This document shows positions 11,936-21,843 of a stretch of 64,000 nucleotides of DNA, piece after piece. The stretch comes from Adiantum capillus-veneris (taxonomy: Eukaryota > Streptophyta > Polypodiopsida > Polypodiales > Pteridaceae): contig CM043950.1 of assembly GCA_014529385.2 (NCBI GenBank), positions 154,370,445 through 154,434,444 of the forward strand. The letters run 5' to 3'. Position numbers and translations under genes: made by a program. The stretch's first letter is position 1. Each line of letters begins with the position of its first letter. The notes under the pieces were generated by a model. That model was not told the DNA's origin. It searched no databases and worked only from the letters and a program-made list of their open reading frames with translations.

Positions 11936-13128
11936 TGTAACATTTAATGGCCTAAAAACTTGTGTGTAGTGGACATTAGTATGAACATAGTGGGCATTTC
12001 ATTAGAATAGATTCCTAATGAGAATTACAAGAGTGCTTGGGTGGAGAGAGCAACAAAAAGCATAACGCCCAGTTAGATAGCATGAACAATACTTTCAAAA
12101 GAGAGAGAAATTAATCTATTGACAACATTTGAGGACCGGATTTGCATGGAGCCGGTCCCCCCTCCAAAAGGCTTTGTATTATGGTTTCTCCAATCAAGAG
12201 AGACATTGTACAATACAATTCTTTGTGTTCCTTCAAGACTAGCTAGTGCAATGAAGATGAAAGCTTCATGCACTAAGAAAAGCACTTAGCAAACACAACA
12301 TCAAATATCTCTGGTCTCAGACCCAAGACCTCACACACCTTCAAAGATGGTGAGAGCTAGCAGGGTATGAGAGTAGATTGAGAGAAAGAAGGAGTAGTCT
12401 TACGAGAAAGATGTACATCTCCTCACATAATCACTCATATTAGCATAGCTTAGCTTAGTAATTAGCATGGTAGAGGAGATGAGCATGCATTGAAGCTTGT
12501 CTCTTGGTTGGATTTGCATCACAAAGCCAAGAGTTGTTGGTGTAGGCCTCTCTTCTCACAAGCTTGGAGTAGGTGGTAAGCTTTCCATTAAAGCTTGAGA
12601 AGGAGAGAGAGTCTTCTTTACTTCACACATGAGATTGTGTGAGTGTGTGTGTGATGATTCCTTGAAAAAATCAGCCCCCTCTCTCTCTTGGTCGACCCCT
12701 CTTGCTATTTGCTCATGCTACCCTCTCATTGGACCTCCCTAGGGCTAGCCAATGACAATTAAGTAGCATAAGTGATAGCCTTCTGACATGTGTCCCCCTT
12801 TCCCCTTTTGTGAGAGCTTTAGGTAATTTAATAATTCAACTAAACTCTCATTGGACCCCTTTGCCTCCTGGCCAATAGGAATCAGGCAAGCCATTAGGCT
12901 GATGAATGCTCATTGGGCCCCTTGGGAGACTGTCCAATAGTCTTCTAGAGGGCTTAATTCTCATTGGTTCTTTTATTAAGTGTTTTTTAATTAATTAAAC
13001 TAGATTTACTCTAGCCTAATTCTCATTGTTCCACCTCCAAGGCCATCCAATAGGAAGTGGGTACACCTTGTGGGCATCTAGGCTAGGGAGCTGACATGTG
13101 TCCCTCATTCCCTTTGTGTAAAGGGAGC

Positions 13129-13162
<34 letters not shown>

Positions 13163-13517
13163 CTTTCTCTCTCATCCCCTACAAGCAAGGCTTGCCCCCT
13201 CCTAAGTAGGGATTTGTAAAGACTTTTTTGACACACACAAAGCATCCAATTCCCCCATGGTTGACCTTTGGACACAGCCTTTGAATTTTGGAACCTTAGC
13301 ATTTTGGAAGTCTTAATGGGCTGAACCTTAGGGTATTTTTATCTTATTGTTGCACATGGCTCTTTTATATATGGACCCCCCTTTGGATCCCTACTGTGGC
13401 CGGTCTGCTAGCTTAACCAATATTCTAGCTTTTTCTCCCAGGGCACTTCCCCATATTAAATGATCAGTTTAACATGAGAAAATCATTTAGGAGAATTAGG
13501 TATTGATTATTGTGACA
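11936..13517 (-). mobile_element. Solo LTR, D-related family
   Basis: Begins TGTAACATTT and ends TTGTGACA within satellite. The flanks GTAAT (11931-11935) and ATAAT (13518-13522) are a 5-bp duplication with one mismatch. Long stretches around 12120-12310 and 12480-12620 match the LTR of element D (52970-53160 and 53320-53430). A TATATAAA on the minus strand at 13374-13381 gives the orientation. No internal coding sequence is present. It also holds a TG run near 13132-13160. Confidence 0.7.
13374..13381 (-). promoter_or_regulatory. LTR TATA box of the minus-strand solo LTR
   Basis: TATATAAA read on the minus strand, about 140 bases inside the LTR's upstream end. Inferred promoter element. Confidence 0.45.
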
Positions 13518-13952
13518 ATAATATTCAATAGAGCTAGCTTGGACAAGTGGTGGAACTTTAAACCACCTTGGGCTAAAACCTCCATAACACACTGGTTAAT
13601 AGGTTGGACAAGTAATGGACCTTTGTCTCAAACCCTCCATGGTAGTAAACAAAGTAGCTAGACTCCATTCAACTTTTGACCTTCAAACAATAGCTCGATA
13701 GCTTCTTTCAATAGAGATAGCTTAGGCAGGTGGTGGACCTTCAAACAACCTTGGTGAAACCTCCATAACACAATGGTTACTAGGTTGGACAAATGGTGAA
13801 GCTCTACCCCAGACCATTCATGGTAGTAAACATAGTAGCTACACTCCATTCACACATTGACTTTCAAACAATAGAGATATGACTATTCAATCGAGCTAGC
13901 TTAGAAAGGTGGTGGACCTTCAAACCACCTTGGTCTAAAACCTCAATAACAC
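13518..13952. repeat. Satellite array
   Basis: Two to three monomers with AGCTTGGACAAGTGGTGGAA and AGCTTAGGCAGGTGGTGGAC cores. Ends CCTCAATAACAC where element B has inserted. Confidence 0.88.
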
Positions 13953-15503
13953 TGACGGGAGCAAAGAGAACCCCGAACCCCGACGGCCTCTAAAACACCG
14001 GGGACCGAATGGCACGCCTCGAGCCTGTCACGGTAAAGCAAATAGAGGGCACCACCTAGCTTCAGCGGCTAGGACGCAAACAACACACCACCATAACAAA
14101 GTTTTCATCCAAGAGAGATGGATGCTTGGGAGTAATGATGAAAAGGAAAGGGAATGAGATCAAGTGAGAGAGAGAGAGAGAGAGAGAGTGAGGGAGGGGG
14201 TATAGCGGCTTAGTACTTAGGCATCACAAAAGGATGGCGAATCTGCACACCCCTCACACATACACAAGCTCACTCCAAAACACAAGACTAGGTGGCGATT
14301 CCGCACACCTCACATGGGCAAAACATTGCAAGAAAACATACTCACAAAACCTTAAGCTTTATTCAGAGAATTAGGCGATGAAATGGGGAGCATAGGGTAG
14401 GGGAATGAGAAGGGAGAGAGTGGTAGAGCACATGGCGGATAGGTGGGAGTTGATGGCAAAGACTCGCACGAGGATTATGGCCATCATCCTTCATTTAGTT
14501 GCCCTTCATCTTCCATAGCCAAGGGTGTAGAGGTCATGCTCAAGACAAGCATGGTGATTGCGGTGATGGTGATGGTGTGGGTGTGTGTGTGTGCACTAGG
14601 CACACACAGGGCATAGTGTGTTCTTTGGTGATGTGTGTTTTTGTGTGATGGTGACCCCTCTTTATATAGGGAAGGAGGGGGGGGAGAAATTCTAGAATCT
14701 AGAAATGAAGAAATCATTATCTACATAGGCCATGTGACTGTGGGCCCCACTTGTCTGGCTGTGTGTATATGTGCCAGAATAGCAGTCTCATGAGAGAGAG
14801 ACTAAGAGAGAGAGATGGGTTGATGAAAAAAAGTGAGAGGTGATATGGAGAATAAGGTAATTACAAGAGGGGAGAGAGAGGAGTGTGTTCAGAGGTGAAT
14901 CTGTGTGCAGATGTGTGTGAACACAAGAAAAATCAGGTAACCACCGGGTGGGGATGGGTCTGTGGGCACCTTTTTAAGTGAAACTGAGTGTGTGTGAGTG
15001 TGGGGGAGGTTATTTAGCTACAAGACAAGAGACATGGTTCCCTTTAGAGAGAGGGGGGGGTATTTGGGTCATGGGATATGATTAGAGAGAGAAAGGGGGG
15101 GTGGGGTATACTATTTTGGAAGATAGGGTAAGTTGCATGTGAGTTAGGGTGCATTATTGGTGAGTTAGAATGCATTATTGGTGAGAGGTGGGGTAGCTTG
15201 AGGGGAGAGAGAAAGGAGAAAGGACAAGGGGAAGAGAGAGGGGGTTGACCTTTTGAGTGGAGGAGAGGAAAAGGGACACACGGCGGGGCAACAGTGAAGA
15301 AAAAGGAGGCAAGGTGGGGATGGGCTGCCCCGCAGGCATGAGGTGGCCTATTTTACCTTTCTCATATATTTACATAATCATACTTTATTTTTTTCTTACT
15401 TTTTCCAATGTCTTTTATCACTCCCTCCCTAAGAGGGGGTTTTCATGGGGTGGGGACGAGAGAAGAGGGGTATGGGAGCTTGGCTTGTGAAAAGCCCCCA
15501 TCA
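13953..15503 (-). repeat. Element B 3' LTR
   Basis: 1551 bp. On the minus strand it starts TGATGGGGGCTTTTC and ends GCTCCCGTCA. It contains AG-rich tracts (14170-14190), GT-rich stretches and a minus-strand TATATAAA. Homologous to 20296-21843. Confidence 0.92.
14661..14668 (-). promoter_or_regulatory. TATA box in element B 3' LTR
   Basis: TATATAAA on the minus strand followed by GAGGGG. The same site occurs in the 5' LTR at 21001-21008. Confidence 0.55.
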
Positions 15504-15507
15504 TTAG

Positions 15508-15519
15508 CCCTCCCCTTTT
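15508..15519 (-). promoter_or_regulatory. Polypurine tract of element B
   Basis: On the minus strand AAAAGGGGAGGG, then CTAA and the TGATGG start of the 3' LTR. Element A has the near-identical arrangement AGGGGGAGGG, CTAA, TGATAG. This is the expected primer for plus-strand DNA synthesis. Confidence 0.75.
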
Positions 15520-15531
15520 GGTTAGAGGCAT

Positions 15532-15825
15532 TCATGTCTCTAGCTCATCTGTTTGATCATTATCGTCGGAGGTGGCGGCTGATGGTGTGTCCTCATCTGG
15601 AATGTCAATAGGTGGAGCCTGGTCAAATCGAAGAAAATAAGGTTTAAGTCGCCAACCATTTACCCTGGTTTTATGAAGTTTTCCATCAGGCTCCATAAGC
15701 TCGTAGCTTCCATTGGCATACTTTTTCCTGACGATGAAAGGACCTTCCCATCGGAGTAGGAGTTTCTTATCCTTGCGCGTGTCGAAGCGATTGTCGTAGC
15801 GGAGCACCAACATTCCTTTCTTCAA
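15532..15825 (-). CDS. Element B integrase C-terminal part
   Basis: About 97 codons continuing the integrase after a frame change at 15822-15825. The stretch with LRWEGPFIVRKKYANGSYEL, followed by KTRVNGWRLKPYF, is the small beta-rich DNA-binding C-terminal domain typical of Ty3/gypsy integrases. It ends in an acidic tail (DEDTPSAATSDDNDQTDE). The same domain is present in element A at 29626-29850. It is out of frame with the core, so an indel or frameshift must be assumed. Confidence 0.8.
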   Translation of the reverse strand: MKKGMLVLRYDNRFDTRKDKKLLLRWEGPFIVRKKYANGSYELMEPDGKLHKTRVNGWRLKPYFLRFDQAPPIDIPDEDTPSAATSDDNDQTDELET

Positions 15826-16751
15826 TTCTTTTTCCAGAGATGCTCGTTAAAGCTAAGCCGTCTATGCTCTGCTTGTGCTGCATAATAATTTATTGCTTCT
15901 TCTCTGTCCAGTTGCAGTCTTTCCAAGTTGATGATGTGATCTCTCAAATGCAAGTTGGGCTGTTGAAGCTGGCTTGCCATTACTCTGAGAGTTTGTAGTT
16001 GCACTTCAATGGTCAAGATTGCTTCCTTACCAAATACTAGATGATACGGTGTGAATCCCAAGGATGTACGAAATGAAGTTCTGTAGGCCCATAAAGCTGG
16101 TAGTAGATACTTATCCCAGTCTCCAGGATGATTGTTTACCTGCTTGGTAATAATTTTAGAAACCATTCCATTTACCTTTTCAACTAGGCCATTACATTGA
16201 GGGTAATATGGTGAAGAGTGCCTCCTTGTAATGCCCAGTTTCTGCATTAATTCTCCTACCAAGTCTGTTGTGAAACCTGGCCCTCTATCAGAGATGATCT
16301 CTAAACGTGTGCCAAACCTACAGCATATGTGCTCGTAGATAAATTTATCTACCTCTACCGCTGTGATTCTAGTGGTGGCTGTAGCCTCTGCCCATCTAGT
16401 CATGAAGTCGACCCCCATGATAATATAGAATTTTCCTGAGTTGGCCCTAGGTAATGGCCCAATGGCATCGATACCCCATTTTTCAAGTGGGCCATATGAG
16501 AGAATAGGTGTCTGTGGTCCAGGCATAAGTGACCTAGTGCCGGCCTTTTGACACAACTTACATGTTTTGCACCAGTGGTGTACATCACGGTTGAGGCTAG
16601 GCCATATGACTTCCTGCAAGATTTTCCTACTTGTTATGTCTAGGGAAAAGTGACCACCACAAACCCCGTCGTGACAGCTAGCAATTACTCCCGTGATTTC
16701 CTGAGAGAGAGGGACCTTCCTGAGTATTTGGTCCTTACCCTTACAGTACAA
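15822..16751 (-). CDS. Element B integrase (zinc-binding and catalytic core)
   Basis: 309 codons. The HHCC zinc module is complete: His27 and His34 (GGHFS), Cys64 and Cys67. The catalytic triad is Asp95 (WGIDAIGP), Asp155 (SDRGPGF) and Glu191 (NGLVEK), with 35 residues between the last two, the retroviral D,D-35-E spacing. Integrase joins the element's DNA to the chromosome. Only 38 bases separate its first Met from the broken end of RT, so RNase H sequence that should precede it is gone. This is the best preserved reading frame of element B, and its product may still fold. Confidence 0.9.
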   Translation of the reverse strand: MYCKGKDQILRKVPLSQEITGVIASCHDGVCGGHFSLDITSRKILQEVIWPSLNRDVHHWCKTCKLCQKAGTRSLMPGPQTPILSYGPLEKWGIDAIGPLPRANSGKFYIIMGVDFMTRWAEATATTRITAVEVDKFIYEHICCRFGTRLEIISDRGPGFTTDLVGELMQKLGITRRHSSPYYPQCNGLVEKVNGMVSKIITKQVNNHPGDWDKYLLPALWAYRTSFRTSLGFTPYHLVFGKEAILTIEVQLQTLRVMASQLQQPNLHLRDHIINLERLQLDREEAINYYAAQAEHRRLSFNEHLWKKN

Positions 16752-16789
16752 ACCGTCATTGATGAGTCGATACCTTGTGGCCTTCCGCG

Positions 16790-17242
16790 TCAGCCATATA
16801 TATGGGAGCTATATATACAAAAATCATCAATGAAAACTCTTATGGATGTTCCAAAGAATGGTTGAAAAACATATGTGACATATCTTTGGAATGTGGCAGG
16901 TGCATTTGTGAGACCAAATGGCATAACCCTGTATGCAAAACAACCCCATGGCGTGATAAAAGTGGTTTTTAGCTGATCTTCCAAGGCTATGCGTATTTGA
17001 AAGTATCCATAATAACCATCACAGACGGTATAGCATTCAAAACCCGCTACTTCATTCAGAATTTCATCCAAGAAAGGGAGAGGAAAGTGGTCTCTCTTTG
17101 TAGCTGCATTTAGTGGTTTGTAGTCAACACAGACCCTCCACTTACCATTCTTTTTAGGCGTCACCACTACGGGTGACACCCATTCTGAGTTTTCTACAGG
17201 ATAGATGAATCCTGCCTCCAGCAGTTTCCTTACCTCGGCCAA
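16790..17242 (-). pseudogene. Element B reverse transcriptase, front half only
   Basis: About 150 codons covering fingers and palm: EAGFIYPVENSEWVSPVVV, KWRVCVDYKPLNAAT, MPFGLTNAPATFQR and the catalytic FIDDF box. It stops shortly after that box, at SHIYG. Thumb, connection and both RNase H domains are absent and the next frame is integrase, so an internal deletion of well over 1 kb is inferred by comparison with element A, which has just these domains. An in-frame stop near 17273 separates it from the upstream linker. RT of this copy cannot be functional. Confidence 0.88.
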
Positions 17243-17272
17243 GAGTGCCTTTTCTTGTATGACCCCCAGTCG

Positions 17273-17770
17273 TCATAGCTTTTGCACAACTGGTTTTACC
17301 CCTTCCTTCAGCTTAATATGATGTTCCACCACTGTAATGCCTGTGATTCTTTCATAGTTTTCAATGAACAGGTTAGGAAATCCCATCAAAATTTGCAAAA
17401 AACTATCTTTCTCCTCAAGTGTTAATTCCGTAGACAACATAACCTTCAACCTACTTCCTCGTAGGCCAAGTGATTTTCTCTCCTCTTCATTGGGTTTCCC
17501 TTTTGGTGATGGATCACCAGTTGTGCTTACCCTTTGTAAATCCTTCATAATGATACCCATCACATCAATGGAACTGTCACTTTCTTCGGTGGATGTGGTC
17601 TCCTCCTTAGAACTGGAGGATTCGCTAGTGGTTTCATCTGCCGATGTTTCCAGATTCATTTGCTTCTGCTTGCCAATCCTCATGTCGTAGTAGATTGTCT
17701 CCCCTTTCTTACCGGTCATGCGTAGAAGGCCAGTACCCCTGTCCTGTTTTGCTTCATGGCCATCAACCAT
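17273..17770 (-). pseudogene. Element B protease-RT linker
   Basis: 165 codons in the same frame as RT. The middle is Ser/Thr/Glu-rich (SSSSKEETTSTEESDSS). The end has the usual pre-RT text of Ty3/gypsy pol (ILMGFPNLFIENYERITGIT, then HHIKLKEGVKPVVQKL), which precedes the RT fingers. It overlaps the protease frame by about 55 bases in another frame, so one frame change lies near 17740. Confidence 0.7.
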
Positions 17771-18258
17771 GGCCTTCCCAAAAGTAGTGGATAGCCCTCC
17801 CCCTTAGTAGGCATTACAAAAACATCTACCTCTACCTCAGTGTTGAAAGCTTTGATTTTCACGGCACTTACCACACCCACACACTTTACTTTTGCGTTGT
17901 TTGCCATCTTTGCCTTGCATGGAGAAGGCCTGTCAACCTCGAGCCCTAATCGAAGCATCATAGCTTCGCTCATTACAAAGATTTGTGCACCTCCATCAAT
18001 GTAGGTGTTTCCAACCCTCTTTCCTTTTATGTTTACGTCGACAATTGGAAGGATGTCATCCATGTTGCATCCCGAAATTGCTCCGGCTACCTTTGTTTTG
18101 GAGCATTTTGTACTTACCATTTTAGACCATTGTCGCCTTACTTTTGGTGCAAGATGTAGCAGTTGTGGCCATGTAATCTTCGGTCCTTGCTCTGCCACAT
18201 CCAATGTTAGATCATAGGGCTTAGAACTTTCCCCTAGCTGGAAGTCGGTGATGCCCAA
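17716..18258 (-). pseudogene. Element B aspartic protease
   Basis: 180 codons containing GNTYIDGGAQIFVMSEAMM, LGLEV and, further on, PLLLGRPWL. This is the retropepsin pattern: active-site loop, flap region and the hydrophobic LLGRPWL strand. The active site reads Asp-Gly-Gly where retropepsins have Asp-Ser/Thr-Gly, so the conserved hydroxyl residue is missing. The frame is the same as gag, separated from it by a TGA at about 18267. The normal job is to cleave the gag-pol polyprotein. Activity of this copy is doubtful. Confidence 0.82.
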
Positions 18259-18264
18259 TTTCCG

Positions 18265-18903
18265 TCATGGCGTGGATGGCCTCTTGCTAGTTTCTCCTCT
18301 CATGCTTCTCTCATCATCTGATTGTGTAGCTTTCTCCCTCCTAACTCTTTTCACAGTCATGGATTCAAGTGGTTCTAAAAAGGTTACCTTCTCCTTACCC
18401 TTGTCCCTCTCCTTTGCTCTGGGTGGATCCACTACTATGGCTTCTCCTTTCTCTTCTAGCCTTATGATGTTTACAGGGCGATCAGGTGGTGGGGCTGGTG
18501 GAAGAGGTGGGATGGATGCTTGTAGTGGTGTCTGGGGTGGACGTAGAATTTTTGTTGGTGGGGGTGGTGCTCGGGGTGGGGGTGTTCTTTCTCTAGGGGG
18601 TGACAATTGGTTCCTCGTACCTCCTCTATTATAGCTTTGTCGTGGTTTGGGACAGTAGTACATACCGTGACCGTCTTCTCCGTAGTTGTAGCAATGATAC
18701 TCCCTATTTTGTCATCGTGCTCTTCCAGGGTCTTGATCTCTTTCTTGACTCCTCCCTTGCTGTATTAAGTGGACAGACAAATTCTGCAGTTGGTCAGTAA
18801 TATGGGCCAACATATCTTGTTGGTCATCTCTTACCCCAAGAGCCGGTGGTGGTGGTATGGTGGTTGTCGTAGTTGCTGGTCGACGCGATGTTCTTGCTTC
18901 TAT
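18265..18903 (-). pseudogene. Element B gag C-terminus with altered zinc knuckle and proline-rich tail
   Basis: Same frame as gag after a TAA at 18904-18906, and broken again by a TGA near 18710. It contains CYNYGEDGHGMYYC, a CX2CX4HX4C nucleic-acid-binding knuckle whose second Cys is Tyr, then a long proline-rich tract (PPPRAPPPPTKILRPP) and a basic stretch. The knuckle should package RNA, and loss of a zinc ligand would weaken it. Confidence 0.75.
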
Positions 18904-19437
18904 TTATTCGGTTTCCTTGGCTATCATTCGCAGCTTCTTGCCCTTAAGGCGAGCAATCTCAATGGCTAACTCGTACATAGCCGGGAATCTACCTTTCACC
19001 TTCTCCTTGAGAAGCGGCCATAAGCCATGCGTGAACCGATCTTTTTTTAGGAAATCGGGTGCGGCTTCCCCCCTTGCTAGTGACTCAACCCACCGTTCCC
19101 ACAAATCCACAAATTTGGACTCATAGGTGGCATATTCTAAAAGACCCTCCTGCTTCAAGTCTCTCAACTTGTCCCACAACTTTTCTGAAGTGGTACCTCC
19201 CCCAAAGCGCCTCTTAAAAGCGGTTTTTAAGGGTTCCCAGTCATCCTTGGTTGCTTGTGGAAGTGCATTGTACCATGATCTAGCTTCTAGCTTCATGAGA
19301 TGCTTAAAGATTCTAACCCGGGATTCATCCGTATCTTTGTTTCTCACTACACATGCTACTTCAAAGTCATCTAGGAAGTCTGTTACCAAATCCTCCCCCT
19401 TCTTTCCTTTAAATGTTGGAAATGCTACACTTGCCAT
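18904..19437 (-). pseudogene. Element B gag (capsid part)
   Basis: About 178 codons from an ATG at 19437 (MASVAFPTFKGKKGEDL). A further Met lies 10 codons upstream at 19467. The WYNALP...WEPLKTAFKRRFGG and YESKFVDLWERWVESL segments are the helical Retrotrans_gag core common in plant Ty3/gypsy elements. The protein would form the particle shell. The frame ends in an in-frame TAA before the zinc knuckle. gag lies 84 bases downstream of the conserved leader ORF. Confidence 0.85.
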
Positions 19438-19520
19438 GATTACTGAGAGAGATCTAGAAAGACACACTGCTTAACTTGCAAAAGTTTTTTTCTTCTTTAC
19501 AAGGAGGCGTGTATACCCTG

Positions 19521-19739
19521 TTATACTAGGACATAGATTAAAACTTCAAACGGTACATTGCCTTGTACCAAAGGTAAGACAAATGGTTGATCTGATGCCA
19601 GAACCTCAAAAAATCGCTCCCCACCCAGCATGGTGTCAATGACGTGCTGGTAGTGAGCCTTCAAATCCAGTATTACCTTGATTGAGCGTACACGTGTTGG
19701 TATGTGTGATCTGTCTTGAGGTAGGTTGTACTGATTCAT
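19521..19739 (-). CDS. Leader small ORF of element B (conserved family)
   Basis: 72 codons starting MNQYNLPQD and ending LIYVLV then stop, just upstream of gag. It aligns with four other ORFs in elements A and C: a hydrophobic beta-like start, a central (F/Y)Q+(V/I)I block followed by G..R..E(I/V), then P(F/I)(V/I)LPL(I/V) and a C-terminal (F/L)(D/E)V.(I/V).V.(L/F). It is the most divergent of the five. Function is unknown. Ogre elements of the same clade have a much longer ORF1 in this place, so an early structural or accessory protein is one possibility. Confidence 0.65.
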   Translation of the reverse strand: MNQYNLPQDRSHIPTRVRSIKVILDLKAHYQHVIDTMLGGERFFEVLASDQPFVLPLVQGNVPFEVLIYVLV

Positions 19740-19756
19740 GTGAAGCTTAGAGGTGC

Positions 19757-20222
19757 TTAGTCACTATCCAAGCTTGTGGGAGAGGGTGGTGTTCTTTCCT
19801 GAAACAAACTCAGTAGATCCCTAGTTTCTCTAGTAGGAGTGTGAGCCAATGATTCCGTTATCTGTGCTGCAGCATCAGGTGTGACTTGAAAACTGACTGT
19901 GATAATTACCTCGGTGACTTGAGTTACCCGATTTTCAAAGTAGAATAGTGTTGATTCTCTATTGTGTAGCGCTGCTTCCATTTTGTTGTTGTGGGTTGGT
20001 TGTAGGTTGCGAACATGGTTTCGACCTTCTCCTTCTTCTTTTTGGCACTTGGCCTATGTATATCCACTGGGTTTGGCGTGTTGGTTGACTCTCCCACTGC
20101 AAATCGATTACCGTTACGCCTGGCACTCGAGCTTCGATGGAGATGCGGTGTTCGTCTAGTTGTGCTTGGAGCTCTTCTTCTTCTGTCGTCCAATTAGCAA
20201 ATCCTGCTAGCCATTCATCCAT
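19757..20222 (-). CDS. Element B 5' leader ORFs of unknown function
   Basis: Two overlapping open frames between primer site and the conserved leader ORF: 20222-19959 (87 codons, starts MDEWLAGFANWTTEEEELQA, with a run RRRRR) and 19981-19757 (74 codons, starts MEAALHNRES, with repeated Thr/Pro near the end). They lie in different frames and may be one protein with a frame change. I recognise no domain. The first contains acidic and arginine-rich segments; nothing similar is seen in element A. Confidence 0.4.
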
Positions 20223-20275
20223 TCACAATAGTTTAAGGGTTTCAGTCTTGTAAACTGAAGGGTTTCATGAAAAGA

Positions 20276-20293
20276 TCCTCAGTGGGGGAACCA
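20276..20293 (-). promoter_or_regulatory. Primer binding site of element B
   Basis: On the minus strand, two bases after the 5' LTR, TGGTTCCCCCACTGAGGA. Element A has TGGTGCCCCCACTGAGGA in the same place, one mismatch. It starts with the TGG that pairs with a tRNA CCA end. I cannot name the tRNA with confidence. Confidence 0.7.
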
Positions 20294-20295
20294 AA

Positions 20296-21843
20296 TGACG
20301 GGATCAAAGCGAACCCCGAACCCCGACGGCCTCTAAAACACCGGGGACCAAATGGCACACCTCGAGCCTGTCATGGTAAAGCAAACAGGGGGCACCACCT
20401 AGCTTCAGCGGCTAGGACGCAAACAACACACCACCATAACAAAGTTTTCATCCAAGAGAGATAGATGCTTGGGAGTAATGATGAAAAGGAAAGGGAATGA
20501 GATCAAGTGAGAGAGAGAGAGAGAGTGAGGGAGGGGGTATAGCGGCTTAGTACTTAGGAATCACAAAAGGATGGCAAATCCGCACACCCTTCACACATAC
20601 ACAAGCTCACTCCAAAACACAAGACTAGGTGGCAATTCCGCACACCTCACATGGGCAAAACATTGCAAGAAAACATACTCACAAAACCTCAAGCTTTATT
20701 TAGAGAATTAGGCGATGAAATGGGGAGCATAGGGTAGGGGAATGAGAAGGGAGAGAGTGGTAGAGCACATGGCAGATAGGTGGGAGTTGATGGCGAAGAC
20801 TCGCACGAAGATTATGGCCATCATCCTTCATTTAGTTGCCCTTCATCTTCCATAGCCAAGGGTGTAGAGGTCATGCTCAAGACAAGCATGGTGATTGCGG
20901 TGATGGTGATGGTGTGGGTGTGTGTGTGTGCACTAGGCACACACAGGGCATAGTGTGTTCTTTGGTGATGTTGTGTGTTTTTGTGTGATGGTGACCCCTC
21001 TTTATATAGGGAAGGAAGGGGGGGAGAAATTCTAGAATCTAGAAATGAAGAAATCATTATCTACATAGGCCATGTGACTGTGGGCCCCACTTGTCCGGCT
21101 GTGTGTATATGTGCCAGAATAGCAGTCTCATGAGAGAGAGACTAAGAGAGAGAGATGGGTTGATGAAAAAAAGTGAGAGGTGACATGGAGAATAAAGTAA
21201 TTACAAGAGGGGAGAGAGAGGAGTGTGTTCAGAGGTGAATCTGTGTGCAGATGTGTGTGAACACAAGAAAAATCAGGTAACGACCGGGTGGGGATGGGTC
21301 TGTGGGCACCTTTTTAAGTGAAACTGAGTGTGTGTGAGTGTGGGGGAGGTTATTTAGCTACAAGACAAGAGACATGGCGCCCTTTAGAGAGAGGGGGGGG
21401 TATTTGGGTCATGGGATATGATAGGAGAGAGAAAGGGGGGGTGGGGTATACTATTTTGGAAGATAGGGTAAGTTGCATGTGAGTTAGGGTGCATAATTGG
21501 TGAGTTAGAATGCATTATTGGTGAGAGGTGGGGTAGCTTCAGGGGAGAGAGAAAGGAGAAAGGACAAGGGGAAGAGAGAGGGGGTTGACCTTTTGAGTGG
21601 AGGAGAGGAAAAGGGACACGCGGCGGGGCAACAGTGAAGAAAAAGGAGGCAAGGTAGGGATGGGCTGCCCCGCAGGCATGAGGTGGCCTATTTTACCTTT
21701 CTCATATATTTACATAATCATACTTTATTTTTTTCTTACTTTTTCCAATGTCTTTTATCACTCCCTCCCTAAGAGGGGGTTTTCATGGGGTGGGGACGAG
21801 AGAAGAGGGGTATGGGAGCTTGGCTTCTGAAAAGCCCCCATCA
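20296..21843 (-). repeat. Element B 5' LTR
   Basis: 1548 bp direct repeat of 13953-15503, ending AAAGCCCCCATCA on the plus strand. Right flank ACACAATGG continues the interrupted satellite monomer. Confidence 0.92.
21001..21008 (-). promoter_or_regulatory. TATA box in element B 5' LTR
   Basis: TATATAAA on the minus strand followed by GAGGGG. Inferred promoter for the element's RNA. Confidence 0.58.

Larger units (their letters stand above)
13953..21843 (-). mobile_element. Element B: Ty3/gypsy (Tat-like) retrotransposon with pol deletion
   Basis: Two direct LTRs of about 1550 bp enclose 4.8 kb. In minus orientation the order is 5' LTR, primer site, leader ORFs, gag, zinc knuckle, protease, RT front half, integrase, polypurine tract, 3' LTR. 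Flanking satellite gives the 4-bp duplication ACAC (13949-13952 and 21844-21847). The LTRs differ at roughly 30 positions by eye, about 2%, many of them C/T changes. RT thumb/connection and all RNase H are missing, and gag-pol has several stops and frame changes, so this copy cannot move by itself. Confidence 0.92.

Noticed and set aside
18248-18634. Plus-strand ORF opposite the element B gag tail
   Set aside because: Gly/Ser-rich shadow of the proline-rich minus-strand coding sequence.
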